A DNA stretch of 38,915 nucleotides from NCBI GenBank assembly GCA_944321465.1, contig CALULL010000023.1:1-38915 (forward strand), given 5' to 3'. The notes under the pieces are model-generated. The model worked only from the letters and a program-made list of their open reading frames with translations. It ran no database searches and had not been told where the DNA came from. Shown here one piece after another: positions 22,707 through 31,995 of this stretch (position 1 is its first letter; every line of letters starts with the position of its first letter). Source of the stretch: an uncultured Bacteroides sp. (GTDB taxonomy: Bacteria; Bacteroidota; Bacteroidia; Bacteroidales; Bacteroidaceae). The translations under genes were made by a program, and so were the position numbers.

Positions 22707-23969
22707 TCACTTGTTTGCAGTTTTTGGTAAGGGAAGCTTGCCTTCGCGGATAGCCTGCATGACGTTGGCCGGAGCACGTTGCGCCATAAATTCACGCTTC
22801 ATGTAGTCCATGTAGGGAGCCACATGGGCGAAAAAGCGTCGGTAGCCTTCACAAAGATAATTCAACCCCGGCTCACCGTCGACAGTGCGTGCAAAGCGGT
22901 TTTTGGGGCACTCGCCATTGCAGGCAAACAGCCATTGGCACTCGCGGCACTGCCTTGGAAGGGCATCCCGCTTGGCAAGTCCGAAGTTCCTTTGCCGCTC
23001 GCCATACATCATCTCCACAAGCGAATTTGTATAGAGATTGCCGAGTTTGTACTCGGGAAACACATAGTGGTCGCACGCATAGACATCCCCATTCCACTCC
23101 ATCACCCCGGCATGTCCACACGTTTGCCCCATGCTGCACACGCCGGGCTGCTCGCCTACCCAGTTGGCCAGAGTCGAGTCGAACAACTGGATGTAGTAAA
23201 CGCCCACATCCGAACTTACCCATTCGTCGAAGAGCGCACACAGGAAGTCACCCCATTGTCCGGGACTAACGGAGAAAGGAGCCAGACGGACTTTCCCATT
23301 CGCACCGTCATCGGCCGGAGAAGCGAGATGACGGCCATCAGCATGAGGCATGAGACGCTCCACGATGGGGGCAAACTGGATGTAGTGGCATCCTATTTCC
23401 TTAAAGAAGCGGTAGAACTCAAGGGGATAGTCGGCATTGTAGTCGTTGACCACCGCCATGCCATTCCACTCCACCCCATGCTTTTTCAGTAGACTGATTC
23501 CCTTCATCACTTTGACAAAGGACGGACGCCCCTGAGGAGTGCGCCGATACTCGTCGTGAAAAGGCTGCGGTCCGTCTATCGAGACCCCCACCAACCAATT
23601 GTTCTGACGGAAGAACTCGCACCATTCGTCGGTCAGCATCGTGCCGTTGGTCTGGATGCAGTTGTCAATCGTCCGCCCCCCGGCATACTTCCGTTGCAGT
23701 TCCACAGCCCGTTTATAGAACGAAAGCGGACGCATCAAGGTTTCCCCTCCATGCCAGGTGAAGAGCACCTGCGGCATTGTCTGCGCCTGCTGTATGTACT
23801 CCTGTATGAATTTCTCCAGCAACTCGTCGCTCATCACTTGCTTGGGATTGCCCTTGTAGAGTTTGGACTTTTCCAGATAGTAGCAATAGTCGCAGGCCAA
23901 ATTGCACAAAGCACCGGCAGGCTTCAGCATCACATAGAGCGGTCTGGAAAACGGAGCATAAATAGACAT
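22707..23969 (-). CDS. chuR: anaerobic sulfatase-maturating radical SAM enzyme (anSME)
   Basis: A 420-residue radical SAM/SPASM enzyme that oxidises the active-site Cys or Ser of sulfatases to formylglycine without oxygen. The radical SAM cluster motif is CNLACDYCYYLE (about 24-35). FTWHGGETLMRPLSFYK and QTNGTMLTDEWCEFF are family segments. The C-terminal SPASM domain carries two further clusters (CSMGQTCGHAG, CDHYVFPEYKLGN, CRECQWLFACNGECPKNRF). It closely resembles the Bacteroides thetaiotaomicron enzyme (from memory, not alignment). The start at 23969 (MSIYAPFSRPLYVML) fits that family. ATG 23987 is possible, and ATG 24023 lies upstream of the promoter box and is excluded. No sulfatase gene is in the window. 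Confidence 0.92.
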   Translation of the reverse strand: MSIYAPFSRPLYVMLKPAGALCNLACDYCYYLEKSKLYKGNPKQVMSDELLEKFIQEYIQQAQTMPQVLFTWHGGETLMRPLSFYKRAVELQRKYAGGRTIDNCIQTNGTMLTDEWCEFFRQNNWLVGVSIDGPQPFHDEYRRTPQGRPSFVKVMKGISLLKKHGVEWNGMAVVNDYNADYPLEFYRFFKEIGCHYIQFAPIVERLMPHADGRHLASPADDGANGKVRLAPFSVSPGQWGDFLCALFDEWVSSDVGVYYIQLFDSTLANWVGEQPGVCSMGQTCGHAGVMEWNGDVYACDHYVFPEYKLGNLYTNSLVEMMYGERQRNFGLAKRDALPRQCRECQWLFACNGECPKNRFARTVDGEPGLNYLCEGYRRFFAHVAPYMDYMKREFMAQRAPANVMQAIREGKLPLPKTANK

Positions 23970-24005
23970 TGGAGGATGTTCAACCATATTTAAGTAATTA
24001 ATATG

Positions 24006-24013
24006 CAAAAATA
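24006..24013 (-). promoter_or_regulatory. -7 box of the anSME - S46 peptidase unit
   Basis: The minus strand reads TATTTTTG (TAnnTTTG), 37 bp before the chosen anSME start. It lies back to back with the promoter of the DUF4369 gene. Confidence 0.55.
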
Positions 24014-24066
24014 GATAAAGCAAATGAAAAAGCCTTCCGACCCAAATGGTTTATAAGGATTATTAA

Positions 24067-24074
24067 TACCTTTG
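24067..24074 (+). promoter_or_regulatory. -7 box of the DUF4369 lipoprotein gene
   Basis: TACCTTTG, 32 bp before the ATG at 24106, in an AT-rich divergent promoter region. Confidence 0.65.
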
Positions 24075-24105
24075 CTTCCTGTGAACAGAAAACACTTCAA
24101 CCCTT

Positions 24106-24864
24106 ATGCAGAGAACAACTACACCCTACACTTTACTCTTCCTGCTCTTGGCCGTATGTTTGTCGTCGTGCAGCCGCCGCTATAAAGTCGAAGGGCTGTC
24201 TTCCGTAACCGCGCTGGAGGGAAAGACGTTATACCTCAAAGTACTGGAAAACGGAGAATGGACCGCTGTAGATTCGGCAGAAATGGTACACGGACTATTC
24301 CGCATGGAAGGACCTGCCGACTCGGCCAGAATGGTTACCCTATACTTGGACGAGGAATGCATCATGCCGCTTGTACTGGAAAACGGGACAGTGAAAGTCA
24401 CACTGACCAACTCACAGTTCATAGCCCAAGGAACTCCTCTGAATGATGCTCTGTACGAGTTCATCGAAAAACGCAACCAAATGGAACGCTGCCTAGGCGA
24501 TCTGGAACGCAAAAGCATCCGACTGGCCATGAGCGGACTGGCCAGACAAGAAGACTTGGAACGGCTCAAAAAGGAAAAGCACCGGAAGAAACAAGAAATG
24601 GAAGCATACGTGCGTACCTTTATCGCAGACAACTACGAGAACGTCTTGGGACCAAGCGTATTTATGATGGTCTGTTGCGCCCTTCCCTATCCCATCCTGA
24701 CCCCGCAGGCCGAAGAAATCCTCAAAAATGCTCCTGAGTCGTTCAAAGAGAATGCCCTCGTGAAAGATTTCGTTACAAAAGCACACTCCAATATGCAGAT
24801 ACTGGAAAAGCACCAATGCACAGACCCGTTCTCTCCCCACATTCAGATAGCATCGTTACCCTAA
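24106..24864 (+). CDS. DUF4369-domain lipoprotein
   Basis: A 252-residue predicted lipoprotein. The signal LLFLLLAVCLSSC has lipobox LSSC (Cys22). Residues about 25-110 form the beta-rich DUF4369 domain typical of Bacteroidota (YKVEGLSSVTALEGKTLYLKVLENGEW ... VLENGTVKVTLTNSQF, in parts). A highly charged helical stretch follows (about 130-170, KKEKHRKKQEMEAYVRTFI), then a helical C-terminal part. In many relatives this N-terminal domain precedes a thioredoxin-like fold, but here no CxxC is present and the chain ends early. The function is unknown. It is transcribed divergently from the anSME gene. The 163-bp gap to pyrD shows no clear terminator. Confidence 0.82.
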   Translation: MQRTTTPYTLLFLLLAVCLSSCSRRYKVEGLSSVTALEGKTLYLKVLENGEWTAVDSAEMVHGLFRMEGPADSARMVTLYLDEECIMPLVLENGTVKVTLTNSQFIAQGTPLNDALYEFIEKRNQMERCLGDLERKSIRLAMSGLARQEDLERLKKEKHRKKQEMEAYVRTFIADNYENVLGPSVFMMVCCALPYPILTPQAEEILKNAPESFKENALVKDFVTKAHSNMQILEKHQCTDPFSPHIQIASLP

Positions 24865-25027
24865 TCCGATTATCCCCAACAGACAACAAAGGCGCAACGG
24901 CGTATCTTGCCCTTAAGGTTGCTTTGCCTCACACAAGATATACCGTCGCGCCTCTCCTGCTTCGAAACCAATCGCCGTGCGTCCTGCACGGGAACAGGAC
25001 AAACACACAACCGACACAGCCTAATTT

Positions 25028-25939
25028 CTACACCTCAAGTGCCCCCACTACATCGGATACCGACCGGAAGCCGTGACGACCAAGGTAGTCGTCAATGCCC
25101 TCTATTACCTTCACAGTCACGGCGGGGTCTACGAAATTGGCCGTTCCTATCTGCACCGCCGAAGCCCCTGCCAGAAGAAACTCCACGGCATCCTTCCAGT
25201 TCATAATACCGCCAAGTCCTATGACGGGAATCTTTACTGCCCTGGCTACCTGCCATACCATGCGCAACGCAATGGGCTTCACGGCCGGACCAGACAGTCC
25301 CCCTGTCACGGTCGACAATACCGGCCGACGGCGTTCGGCATCGATAGCCATTCCCAGCAGCGTATTAATCAGTGACACACTGTCGGCTCCTCCGGCCTCG
25401 GCGGCTCGTGCTATCTCGGTTATGTCTGTCACGTTGGGTGAAAGCTTCACAATAAGTGTCTTGCCATAGACCTTACGCACAGCACTCACAACCTCTTCAG
25501 CACCCTTGGCCGTGACACCAAAAGCCATGCCGCCTTTCTTCACGTTGGGACAAGAGATGTTTAGTTCGATGGCGGGGATTGCCTCCAAGTCATTGACAAT
25601 AGCGGCAGTCTGCACATAGTCATCCACGGCAGCCCCCGACACATTGACAACGAAGTTCGTCTTTATGTCCTTTATTTGCGGATAAATGTGCTCTACGAAG
25701 TAATGCACGCCTTTGTTCTGTAACCCCACGGCATTCAACATTCCGGCAGGTGTTTCCGCCATACGCGGATAAGGGTTTCCCTCACGAAGTGCCAACGTCG
25801 TGCCTTTTACAATGATACCTCCTATACGGGCTATGTCGATGAAGTCGGAGAACTCCGTACCGTAGCCAAACGTGCCCGAGGCAGTCATCACCGGGTTCTT
25901 CATCACCAGTCCACCTATGTTTGTCGTCAAATCTGCCAT
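25028..25939 (-). CDS. pyrD: dihydroorotate dehydrogenase B, catalytic subunit
   Basis: A 303-residue FMN TIM-barrel enzyme oxidising dihydroorotate to orotate in pyrimidine synthesis (class 1B, NAD-linked through PyrK). The N-terminus [20 protein letters not shown] is typical. The catalytic cysteine of class 1 is in [14 protein letters not shown] (about 123-136). [18 protein letters not shown] and [21 protein letters not shown] are FMN/phosphate-binding segments. The start codon lies inside the end of pyrK (13-bp overlap), so the two subunits are translationally coupled. It is last in a DUF3089 - pyrK - pyrD unit. Confidence 0.95.
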   Translation of the reverse strand: MADLTTNIGGLVMKNPVMTASGTFGYGTEFSDFIDIARIGGIIVKGTTLALREGNPYPRMAETPAGMLNAVGLQNKGVHYFVEHIYPQIKDIKTNFVVNVSGAAVDDYVQTAAIVNDLEAIPAIELNISCPNVKKGGMAFGVTAKGAEEVVSAVRKVYGKTLIVKLSPNVTDITEIARAAEAGGADSVSLINTLLGMAIDAERRRPVLSTVTGGLSGPAVKPIALRMVWQVARAVKIPVIGLGGIMNWKDAVEFLLAGASAVQIGTANFVDPAVTVKVIEGIDDYLGRHGFRSVSDVVGALEV

Positions 25940-26706
25940 AACAACTTGTTTATATTAAATACCGGTCCCTCCTTACATACACACAAGTGCCCTTCGGTCG
26001 TGTTCTCCACGCAGCACAGGCAAGCCCCCACACCGCAAGCCATCCTATTCTCCAACGAAACCTCGCAGTCTATTCCCCGATTCTTGGCAAAGCGGGCAAC
26101 AGCCACCATCATGGGTTTTGGTCCACAGGAATACAGGCGAGTGAAAACTTTTTGACTCAACACCGAATGCTGTGTCACGTAGCCACGCTCACCCCGGCTA
26201 CCGTCTTCTGTTGTCAGATACACTTCGCCATAGCGGGCAAACAAGTCCAGTTGCAGCAAGTCATTCCCGCTTCGGGCACCAAGCAGGAAACTGGGTCTGC
26301 ACCCCATCTCTGCCAGTTGTTGCCCCAAATACAACAAAGGAGCCGTCCCAACGCCTCCTCCTATCAGCAACGGATGTTCTTCCGCCCCGCCGGCAGGCAA
26401 CGTGAAGCCATTGCCCAAAGGCAACACCACGTTGACCACATCGCCCTTTTGATACTGGGCCAGACGACGGGTTCCATCGCCCACCAACTGTATGAGCAGC
26501 CACACTTCATTGCGTTCTCTGTCGATAAAGTTAATAGAGATAGGCCTACGCAAAAAAGTCGTAGGCGAACCATCCACCCTGACCTCAGCAAACTGTCCGG
26601 GAACCATTTCAGGCAAAGGTCGGGATGCCGTAAGTTTCAGCAGGGCATAGTGCTCGTGCAAGCGGAGGTTTTCCGCCACAAGCAAATCCAATATATGCTT
26701 CTTCAT
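25927..26706 (-). CDS. pyrK: dihydroorotate dehydrogenase B, electron-transfer subunit
   Basis: A 259-residue ferredoxin-reductase-like FAD/[2Fe-2S] protein that passes electrons from PyrD's FMN to NAD. The FAD-binding motif is [10 protein letters not shown] (about 50-59). The NAD-binding region is [19 protein letters not shown] (about 107-125), and the iron-sulfur cysteines are in [21 protein letters not shown] in part (about 217-237). The ATG at 26706 ([20 protein letters not shown]) fits family starts. An in-frame ATG at 26724 shares a base with the stop of the upstream DUF3089 gene (TAATG) and could be the coupled start. The 3' end overlaps pyrD by 13 bp. Confidence 0.93.
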   Translation of the reverse strand: MKKHILDLLVAENLRLHEHYALLKLTASRPLPEMVPGQFAEVRVDGSPTTFLRRPISINFIDRERNEVWLLIQLVGDGTRRLAQYQKGDVVNVVLPLGNGFTLPAGGAEEHPLLIGGGVGTAPLLYLGQQLAEMGCRPSFLLGARSGNDLLQLDLFARYGEVYLTTEDGSRGERGYVTQHSVLSQKVFTRLYSCGPKPMMVAVARFAKNRGIDCEVSLENRMACGVGACLCCVENTTEGHLCVCKEGPVFNINKLLWQI

Positions 26707-26723
26707 AACCGTTATAAAATCCA

Positions 26724-27707
26724 TTACATATTCTTCTCATAATAGGCCGCGATGCGTGCCCGGATATTTTCGCGCAGGCATTCCTGATAAAGCCACGGTT
26801 CGCAGCTATGAAAGTCGCCCACGTTCAGAAATCCGAGAATGGGCTGATACTCCGCGCCGCTGTAGCCTTGCACCACCAGCACATGATGCTCGGGCGACAC
26901 GCTGACTGTAATGGTATCGTGCAGTGCCGCAGGCGTGGCATCGGTACGCCAATTCACCGGGTTGATGCACATCGCACAAGGTGCTGCCACCACAGGCTGT
27001 ATGTAGCGCACGTCGGACACGGAGTTGTAGCACACCGTCACACCCGTATCTGTGGCTCCCCGGGCTGCCCGGATGTTTGCCGTGGCAAGCGTGTCGGCCG
27101 GTGTCACTTTATAGCCCAGCACGTATGCAGCCACAAGATACCGGCTCACTTCGGCAGGCAGCGTTTTCAGCAGTTCCACCACCGCCTTGCCGCCTTGGCT
27201 AAATCCCGCCAATACAAAAGGCCGTTCGGGTTCACGCTCTTTCAGAAAAGCATCAAAAGCACGCTGTACATCGTCAAACGCTGTACGGAAGCGGTTCGCA
27301 ATGGTATCTTCGTTAAGTGTCGCCCATCCCTCAATCGTGATGTGCCGATAGTAGGGCGAGTAAAAGTTATTGCCTTCACCCATGTAGTCGGCAATACGGG
27401 CTATCTCCTTATCCATATTCGCGCGATGCTGTGCATTGTGCACGTCCGCATAGTGGCAGATGCGCCCGTCATCTGTCTGCCAGTCGGTTTCCCACGTAGA
27501 TACAAGGTAGAACACATCCGCCCCCTTACCGGCTTCGGCATTCTTGCGGGTAAACCACATCGTAGCATCGGCATAATCCGGCTCATCGGGAACATACTGC
27601 CCGGCATCGGCCACCGTAGCCGAACCGTTTCCGTTGCACGAGACAAGCCACAAGGCAAGCAACGGCAACAGTCCCAAAAGCCTGCGGAATATTTCCTTAC
27701 GCTTCAT
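26724..27707 (-). CDS. DUF3089-domain alpha/beta-hydrolase lipoprotein
   Basis: A 327-residue predicted lipoprotein with signal LLPLLALWLVSC (lipobox LVSC, Cys about 24). The mature part matches the DUF3089 alpha/beta-hydrolase group: DVFYLVSTWETDW near the start, an adjacent FYSPYYRHITIEGW segment, and the nucleophile elbow GFSQGGKAVVELL (about 169-181, Ser of GxSxG). The likely acid/base region is in the C-terminal third (HVLVVQGYSGAEYQP). The substrate is unknown; an esterase or lipase on the periplasmic side of a membrane is the family expectation. Its stop overlaps the possible upstream ATG of pyrK, so it is the first gene of the pyrimidine unit, an odd partner. Confidence 0.85.
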   Translation of the reverse strand: MKRKEIFRRLLGLLPLLALWLVSCNGNGSATVADAGQYVPDEPDYADATMWFTRKNAEAGKGADVFYLVSTWETDWQTDDGRICHYADVHNAQHRANMDKEIARIADYMGEGNNFYSPYYRHITIEGWATLNEDTIANRFRTAFDDVQRAFDAFLKEREPERPFVLAGFSQGGKAVVELLKTLPAEVSRYLVAAYVLGYKVTPADTLATANIRAARGATDTGVTVCYNSVSDVRYIQPVVAAPCAMCINPVNWRTDATPAALHDTITVSVSPEHHVLVVQGYSGAEYQPILGFLNVGDFHSCEPWLYQECLRENIRARIAAYYEKNM

Positions 27708-27839
27708 TCTTCTCTCTTCGATTTAGAAAATCCATTATCAACAGTATCGGTCAAAATCGGACCGTTGTTTTGCGAGCGACTGCATCGACGGCCTTCCACC
27801 GACACCATCGCCTTGCGTTACCCGACATGTCCGTCCCGC

Positions 27840-29519
27840 TCAGAACCGGCAACCCAACGTGAACAACACCTGGCTGCGCGTATTCGACAAGCGGGTAGCC
27901 TGCACAAGCTGCTGACCGTCATACATGTCAAAAGGATAAAAGTCGGCCTTGCAAGAAGTATATTTATAGGTCAGGTCGGCATAAACCAACGTCCCCCGAT
28001 AGCCTATACCTACCGTGAAGTCGTTCTTCGACTCTGAGTTGGCAAAGTCCGTATCGGTCTGTATCGAATTGATGGGCAAGCTCTTATATGAGTAGTCCTC
28101 GAAGATGCCGCTGCTGTAGTTGTAACCGACACGGAAGGCAAACTGGGAAACGACCTTGTATTCCGCCCCCACGCGCACCGTGTGCACACCTTTCAGCCAG
28201 GATGTCGACTCGTTCTCGGGCTGAAAACTGTCGGTGTAACCGTAGTAATCCTTAAATTCGATGGAAGAGTAGTCCTGGTATTCGTACTCCGCCCCCAAGG
28301 CCAGACTGGAACCAACTGTATAACCCAGACTGACGTTGTAGAGCCACGGCGTGCGCAGCTGGAAGCTACGCACCATGTCCTGTCCCAGTATGTCGTAGGT
28401 ATCAATGTCGTACAGGCCGATGTTGCCGCTGGGAATGCCCACCTCGTTCTCCACGTCCAGGTAGTTCAGGACATCGGACTGCAAGTAGGCACCCGTGGTG
28501 TAGTCCAGCTTGTAGAAGGTGGGCGTGTGCACAGCCAGTCCGATGCGCAGGGGCGAGTACTCAAAAGGCCGTATGATGGCCCCCATCTTAATGTCGAAGC
28601 CCGTCCCGTCAATGCGGCTGTAGCTGTTCAGCGTGTATCCTTCCTGGTTTCCGTAGTCCTCCGAGTACTGCGTGTTCTTAGCATAGTCCACAGAGTATAT
28701 TCCTGCCGTAAGGCCCAGATAGACCCGGTCGTTGATGTTGAAAGAGATGTTGAGGTCGTACTCGTCTATACCGCCCCGTTCCTCCGAACGAAAGTCCGCC
28801 ATCCCGTCAGAATACATGCCAATGTACTCACCCGGCGTGCGGTACATCAGTTCGCCCTGCAAGTTGGTCACCTGTCGTCCATTCACGGTGTAGGGCTCGT
28901 AGTTGTCGTAGTCCGGGTTCGACTGCAAGATGCCGTCCAGTTCGCTTTGCGACATCAGGTCGGTAATCAGGTATCCCTCATAGCCCAGGGCCGACAGCCA
29001 GCCTATGCCACTGTCTTCGAAAGGCGAACTGCCCCAGTTCGTCAGCCCGGCAGCTTGTCCCGCCATCTGCTGTGTCTGCGAAAATCCGCCCAGGTTGCCC
29101 CCCATCCGCGTATTGCGGTAGAACGACTTTGCCTTGCGGTAGTTGAAGCCCACGTTGACGTAGCGCAGCGGCGTGGCGTTGCCTATCTTCGTGGCGAGCA
29201 CGAAGCCGATGTTGTCGAACGAACCGCGCGTGTTGTCCGACGACGACTTGTTGCCCAGATAGTTGCTCTCTGTCCCGTAGGCCGAGAACCCGAACGACAG
29301 CATGGCATCGTTGCTGCGGTAGATGCCTATGCCTGCCGGGTTGGTCGAGATGGTCGAGATGTCGCCTCCCAACGCACCCATAGCCCCGCCCATGCCCACA
29401 AAACGGGCCGTGCCGTTCAGGTCCTTGTTCACTATGCCTGCGGCCTCGTATATCGTTTGCCCTCCAGCTGTGGCAACCACAGAAAGCAGAAGGGCCATTG
29501 CCGTTAATTTCCTTATCAT
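27840..29519 (-). CDS. OmpP1/FadL-family outer-membrane channel
   Basis: A 559-residue outer-membrane protein. The signal peptide is MIRKLTAMALLLSVVATAGGQ. The N-terminal plug-like segment TARFVGMGGAMGALGGDIST (about 37-56) is followed by ISTNPAGIGIYRSNDAML, the 'NPAG' motif of FadL/TodX transporters. The remainder alternates amphipathic strands rich in Tyr/Gly and ends TLGCRF, with a terminal Phe as expected for a barrel inserted by BAM. FadL proteins carry long-chain fatty acids or other hydrophobic compounds. The substrate here is unknown. It lies 93 bp behind a Ser/Arg/Gly-rich exported protein gene with no promoter box between, so cotranscription is likely. Confidence 0.9.
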   Translation of the reverse strand: MIRKLTAMALLLSVVATAGGQTIYEAAGIVNKDLNGTARFVGMGGAMGALGGDISTISTNPAGIGIYRSNDAMLSFGFSAYGTESNYLGNKSSSDNTRGSFDNIGFVLATKIGNATPLRYVNVGFNYRKAKSFYRNTRMGGNLGGFSQTQQMAGQAAGLTNWGSSPFEDSGIGWLSALGYEGYLITDLMSQSELDGILQSNPDYDNYEPYTVNGRQVTNLQGELMYRTPGEYIGMYSDGMADFRSEERGGIDEYDLNISFNINDRVYLGLTAGIYSVDYAKNTQYSEDYGNQEGYTLNSYSRIDGTGFDIKMGAIIRPFEYSPLRIGLAVHTPTFYKLDYTTGAYLQSDVLNYLDVENEVGIPSGNIGLYDIDTYDILGQDMVRSFQLRTPWLYNVSLGYTVGSSLALGAEYEYQDYSSIEFKDYYGYTDSFQPENESTSWLKGVHTVRVGAEYKVVSQFAFRVGYNYSSGIFEDYSYKSLPINSIQTDTDFANSESKNDFTVGIGYRGTLVYADLTYKYTSCKADFYPFDMYDGQQLVQATRLSNTRSQVLFTLGCRF

Positions 29520-29612
29520 GATGCTTGTTAAGTTTGTTTTGTCCTTTGTCTGTCAGTTGAGGAGACGGCGCGACGCACGCGACTCCCCTCGGTAAAAAAG
29601 GCATACGCGCCT

Positions 29613-30905
29613 TCAGCGTCGGCGCGAGCCGCCGCCACCCGATCGCATGGAGCCTCCTCCGCCACCACCGCGCGAGAACGAACCGCCCGAACGCATACTG
29701 CTGCCCGAGGAGAAGCCCGACGAACGGCTGCTACTGCCCGACCGTGTGGACGGGGTGTAGGAACGGCTCGTGCGCGTGTTGTCCGGGCGCGTGGAGTAGC
29801 TGCCGCGCGACGACGAGCCACCCCGGCTGTAGCTGGAGCGGGAGGTCGTGGACGTGCGCGTACCGCTGGAGTAGGAACCGCTGCGCGTGCTGCCCGAGCG
29901 GGTGTACGTGCTGCCGCGCGACGCAGACGTGCTGCTACGGCTTGTCCGCGAGCGGACCGCCGACGTACTGGTGCGCCCCGATGAGGACGAACGCGAGTTG
30001 ACCACCCGGCTGCGCACCGACCCGCGACTGCCCGTGGCCGAACCGCGCACGGCGGAGGAGCCGCGCGTCGACCCGATGCTGCGACGTGCGCCCACCGAGG
30101 AGCGTGCTCCCGTGGGATAGCGCGAACCGGCTATGGAGTGGCGGTTGGTGTAGCGAGGCGCATACCAGCCTCCGTGATGCCAGCCCGGATGCGGATGATG
30201 CCAACCCCAGCCCCAGCCGTGCCAGCCGGCATACCAACCGCTATACCAGCCCAGATGCCAGCCCCAGCCGTAATACGGATAAGGGTAGCCCCACCAACCG
30301 AACGAATTGAAACGCCAGTCCCACCACAGGGGATTGGAGAACGTCGGGAAGGCATAGGCATAAAGCCCGTCGGTATAGACATTCCAGTTCCACGAGTCCA
30401 GGCCATACACCACGTCGATGTACAGCGGGCTGCCGATGCTGATGGCATAGCGCGGGTTGTGGAAACGGATGATGCGCGTGGCGTACTCGTAGTCCTGCGG
30501 CGTGCCTTCAAAGCCGTTCACCCACTCGCCGTCCAGGCCGTCGTCCGTGGCCTCGTCCCCGTCGGCGTATTCCTCTTCATCCGCATAATAGTCCTCGTCG
30601 CTCGAATAGCGGCGGTTGTATTCGTCCACGTCGCGCTCGTTGCCGCCCCGGCCGTCCTTCACCACGACGGTCGTGCCCGAGGACGTGGAGCTGACCGTCA
30701 CCGGCGTGTTGCCGTGCACCACGACCGTCTCCGTGCTCCCCGTTGTCCCGGACGGGTTTTCGGTCCTTACGGCAGTCGTTATGCGGGTCTCGGTCTGCTT
30801 CTTCTCTTTCTTCTGAGGGACGTAGTACAGGTCGTCCGTCTGCGCCACCGATGTCCACGGCACGCACAAGGCCATGAACAGGGACAATAACAATATCTTT
30901 TTCAT
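29613..30905 (-). CDS. exported low-complexity protein, Trp/Gly/His-rich centre and Ser/Arg/Gly-rich tail
   Basis: A 430-residue protein of unknown function. It has a signal peptide MKKILLLSLFMALCVPWTSVAQ, then DDLYYVPQKKEKKQTETR and a Thr/Val/Ser segment. Next comes an acidic stretch (DEDYYADEEEYADGDEATDD, about 123-142) and a globular-looking region around RIIRFHNPRYAISIGSPLYI. The centre (about 195-255) is very rich in Trp, Gly, Tyr and His (WGYPYPYYGWGWHLGWYSG). The last ~165 residues are almost only Ser, Arg, Gly and Thr (SRSSYSRGGSSSRGSYS) and are surely disordered. ATG 30905 is chosen from the signal peptide and the promoter box at 30961. It is probably exported to the periplasm or surface and may bind a polyanion; that is inference from composition. 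Confidence 0.8.
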   Translation of the reverse strand: MKKILLLSLFMALCVPWTSVAQTDDLYYVPQKKEKKQTETRITTAVRTENPSGTTGSTETVVVHGNTPVTVSSTSSGTTVVVKDGRGGNERDVDEYNRRYSSDEDYYADEEEYADGDEATDDGLDGEWVNGFEGTPQDYEYATRIIRFHNPRYAISIGSPLYIDVVYGLDSWNWNVYTDGLYAYAFPTFSNPLWWDWRFNSFGWWGYPYPYYGWGWHLGWYSGWYAGWHGWGWGWHHPHPGWHHGGWYAPRYTNRHSIAGSRYPTGARSSVGARRSIGSTRGSSAVRGSATGSRGSVRSRVVNSRSSSSGRTSTSAVRSRTSRSSTSASRGSTYTRSGSTRSGSYSSGTRTSTTSRSSYSRGGSSSRGSYSTRPDNTRTSRSYTPSTRSGSSSRSSGFSSGSSMRSGGSFSRGGGGGGSMRSGGGGSRRR

Positions 30906-30960
30906 ACGCTTAGGAGTATTTACAGGTTCATAAAACAGCAATTGCCTCTCTACGGTTTTG

Positions 30961-30968
30961 CAAACATA
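30961..30968 (-). promoter_or_regulatory. -7 box of the Ser/Arg/Gly-rich protein - FadL unit
   Basis: The minus strand reads TATGTTTG, 56 bp before the ATG at 30905, in an AT-rich divergent promoter region. Confidence 0.55.
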
Positions 30969-31033
30969 CAACATTGAAATCAAAACTACTACAGTTTTTT
31001 CCTAAATAAAATTAGGGAAGCCCCTAAATAACG

Positions 31034-31041
31034 TATCTTTG
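31034..31041 (+). promoter_or_regulatory. -7 box of prmA
   Basis: TATCTTTG, 73 bp before the prmA ATG at 31114. Confidence 0.65.
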
Positions 31042-31113
31042 CACAATCGTTGCCTCTCCTCCCGCTCCAAGGGCTGCGGCAACGGCTAGTTTTCACCTAT
31101 TATTATATCCGCT

Positions 31114-31965
31114 ATGCAATATCTGGAATACAACTTCAGCCTCTCCCCTCGCACCGAGACGGCCACCGACGTGCTGACCGGCCTGCTGGCCGACATCGGC
31201 TTCGAGAGCTTCATGGAACAGCCCGACGGCACCCTGTCGGCCTACATACCCAAAGCCTCGTTCCTCCCCAGCCAGCTGGAAACGGCCCTGCAAGCCTTCC
31301 CCCTGCCCGGCACGGACATAACCTACACCTGCACCGAGCCCGAGGACAAGGACTGGAACGAGGAGTGGGAGAAGAACTTCTTCCGACCCATCGTCATCGA
31401 AGGCCGCTGCGTGGTGCACAGCACCTTCCACCGCGACCTGCCGCAGGCCGAGTACGACATCGTCATCAACCCACAGATGGCCTTCGGGACGGGACACCAC
31501 GAGACCACCAGCCTGATGCTGGCCGAGCTGCTGGACACCGACCTGCGCGGGCTGCGGGTGCTCGACATGGGCTGCGGCACGTCCATACTGGCCATATTGG
31601 CCCGTATGCGCGGTGCCGCCCACTGCACGGCAGTCGACATCGACGACTGGTGTGTGCGCAACTCGCTGGAGAACATCGCCCTGAACCGCCTGGACGGCAT
31701 CGACGTTTATCAGGGCGATGCCTCCTCGCTGGCGGACAAGGGCCCCTTCGACATCGTGCTGGCCAACATCAACCGCAACATCCTGCTGAACGACATGCAA
31801 GCATACGTAGCCCGCATGAAGCCCGGCGCACGCCTGCTGATAAGCGGGTTCTACGCCAGCGACCTGCCCATGCTCGACGACGAGGCACGCCGCCTGGGCC
31901 TCGAACGCCTGCACGAACGCGAACGCAACCGCTGGACAATGGCCACCTACCGCCTGAACGCCTGA
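31114..31965 (+). CDS. prmA: ribosomal protein L11 methyltransferase
   Basis: A 283-residue class I SAM-dependent methyltransferase that trimethylates ribosomal protein L11. Residues about 1-60 form the small L11-recognition domain (MQYLEYNFSLSPRTETATDV). The linker contains KDWNEEWEKNFFRPIVI (about 78-94). The SAM-binding core has NPQMAFGTGHHETT (about 119-132), VLDMGCGTSILAI (about 149-161) and the catalytic-site motif DIVLANINRNIL (about 214-225). It is slightly shorter than E. coli PrmA, as is common in Bacteroidota. It is monocistronic; a four-unit 22-bp array follows 30 bp behind the stop. Confidence 0.93.
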   Translation: MQYLEYNFSLSPRTETATDVLTGLLADIGFESFMEQPDGTLSAYIPKASFLPSQLETALQAFPLPGTDITYTCTEPEDKDWNEEWEKNFFRPIVIEGRCVVHSTFHRDLPQAEYDIVINPQMAFGTGHHETTSLMLAELLDTDLRGLRVLDMGCGTSILAILARMRGAAHCTAVDIDDWCVRNSLENIALNRLDGIDVYQGDASSLADKGPFDIVLANINRNILLNDMQAYVARMKPGARLLISGFYASDLPMLDDEARRLGLERLHERERNRWTMATYRLNA

Positions 31966-31995
31966 GCCGCACGATCCCGCGCCAGCCGCCCGCGG

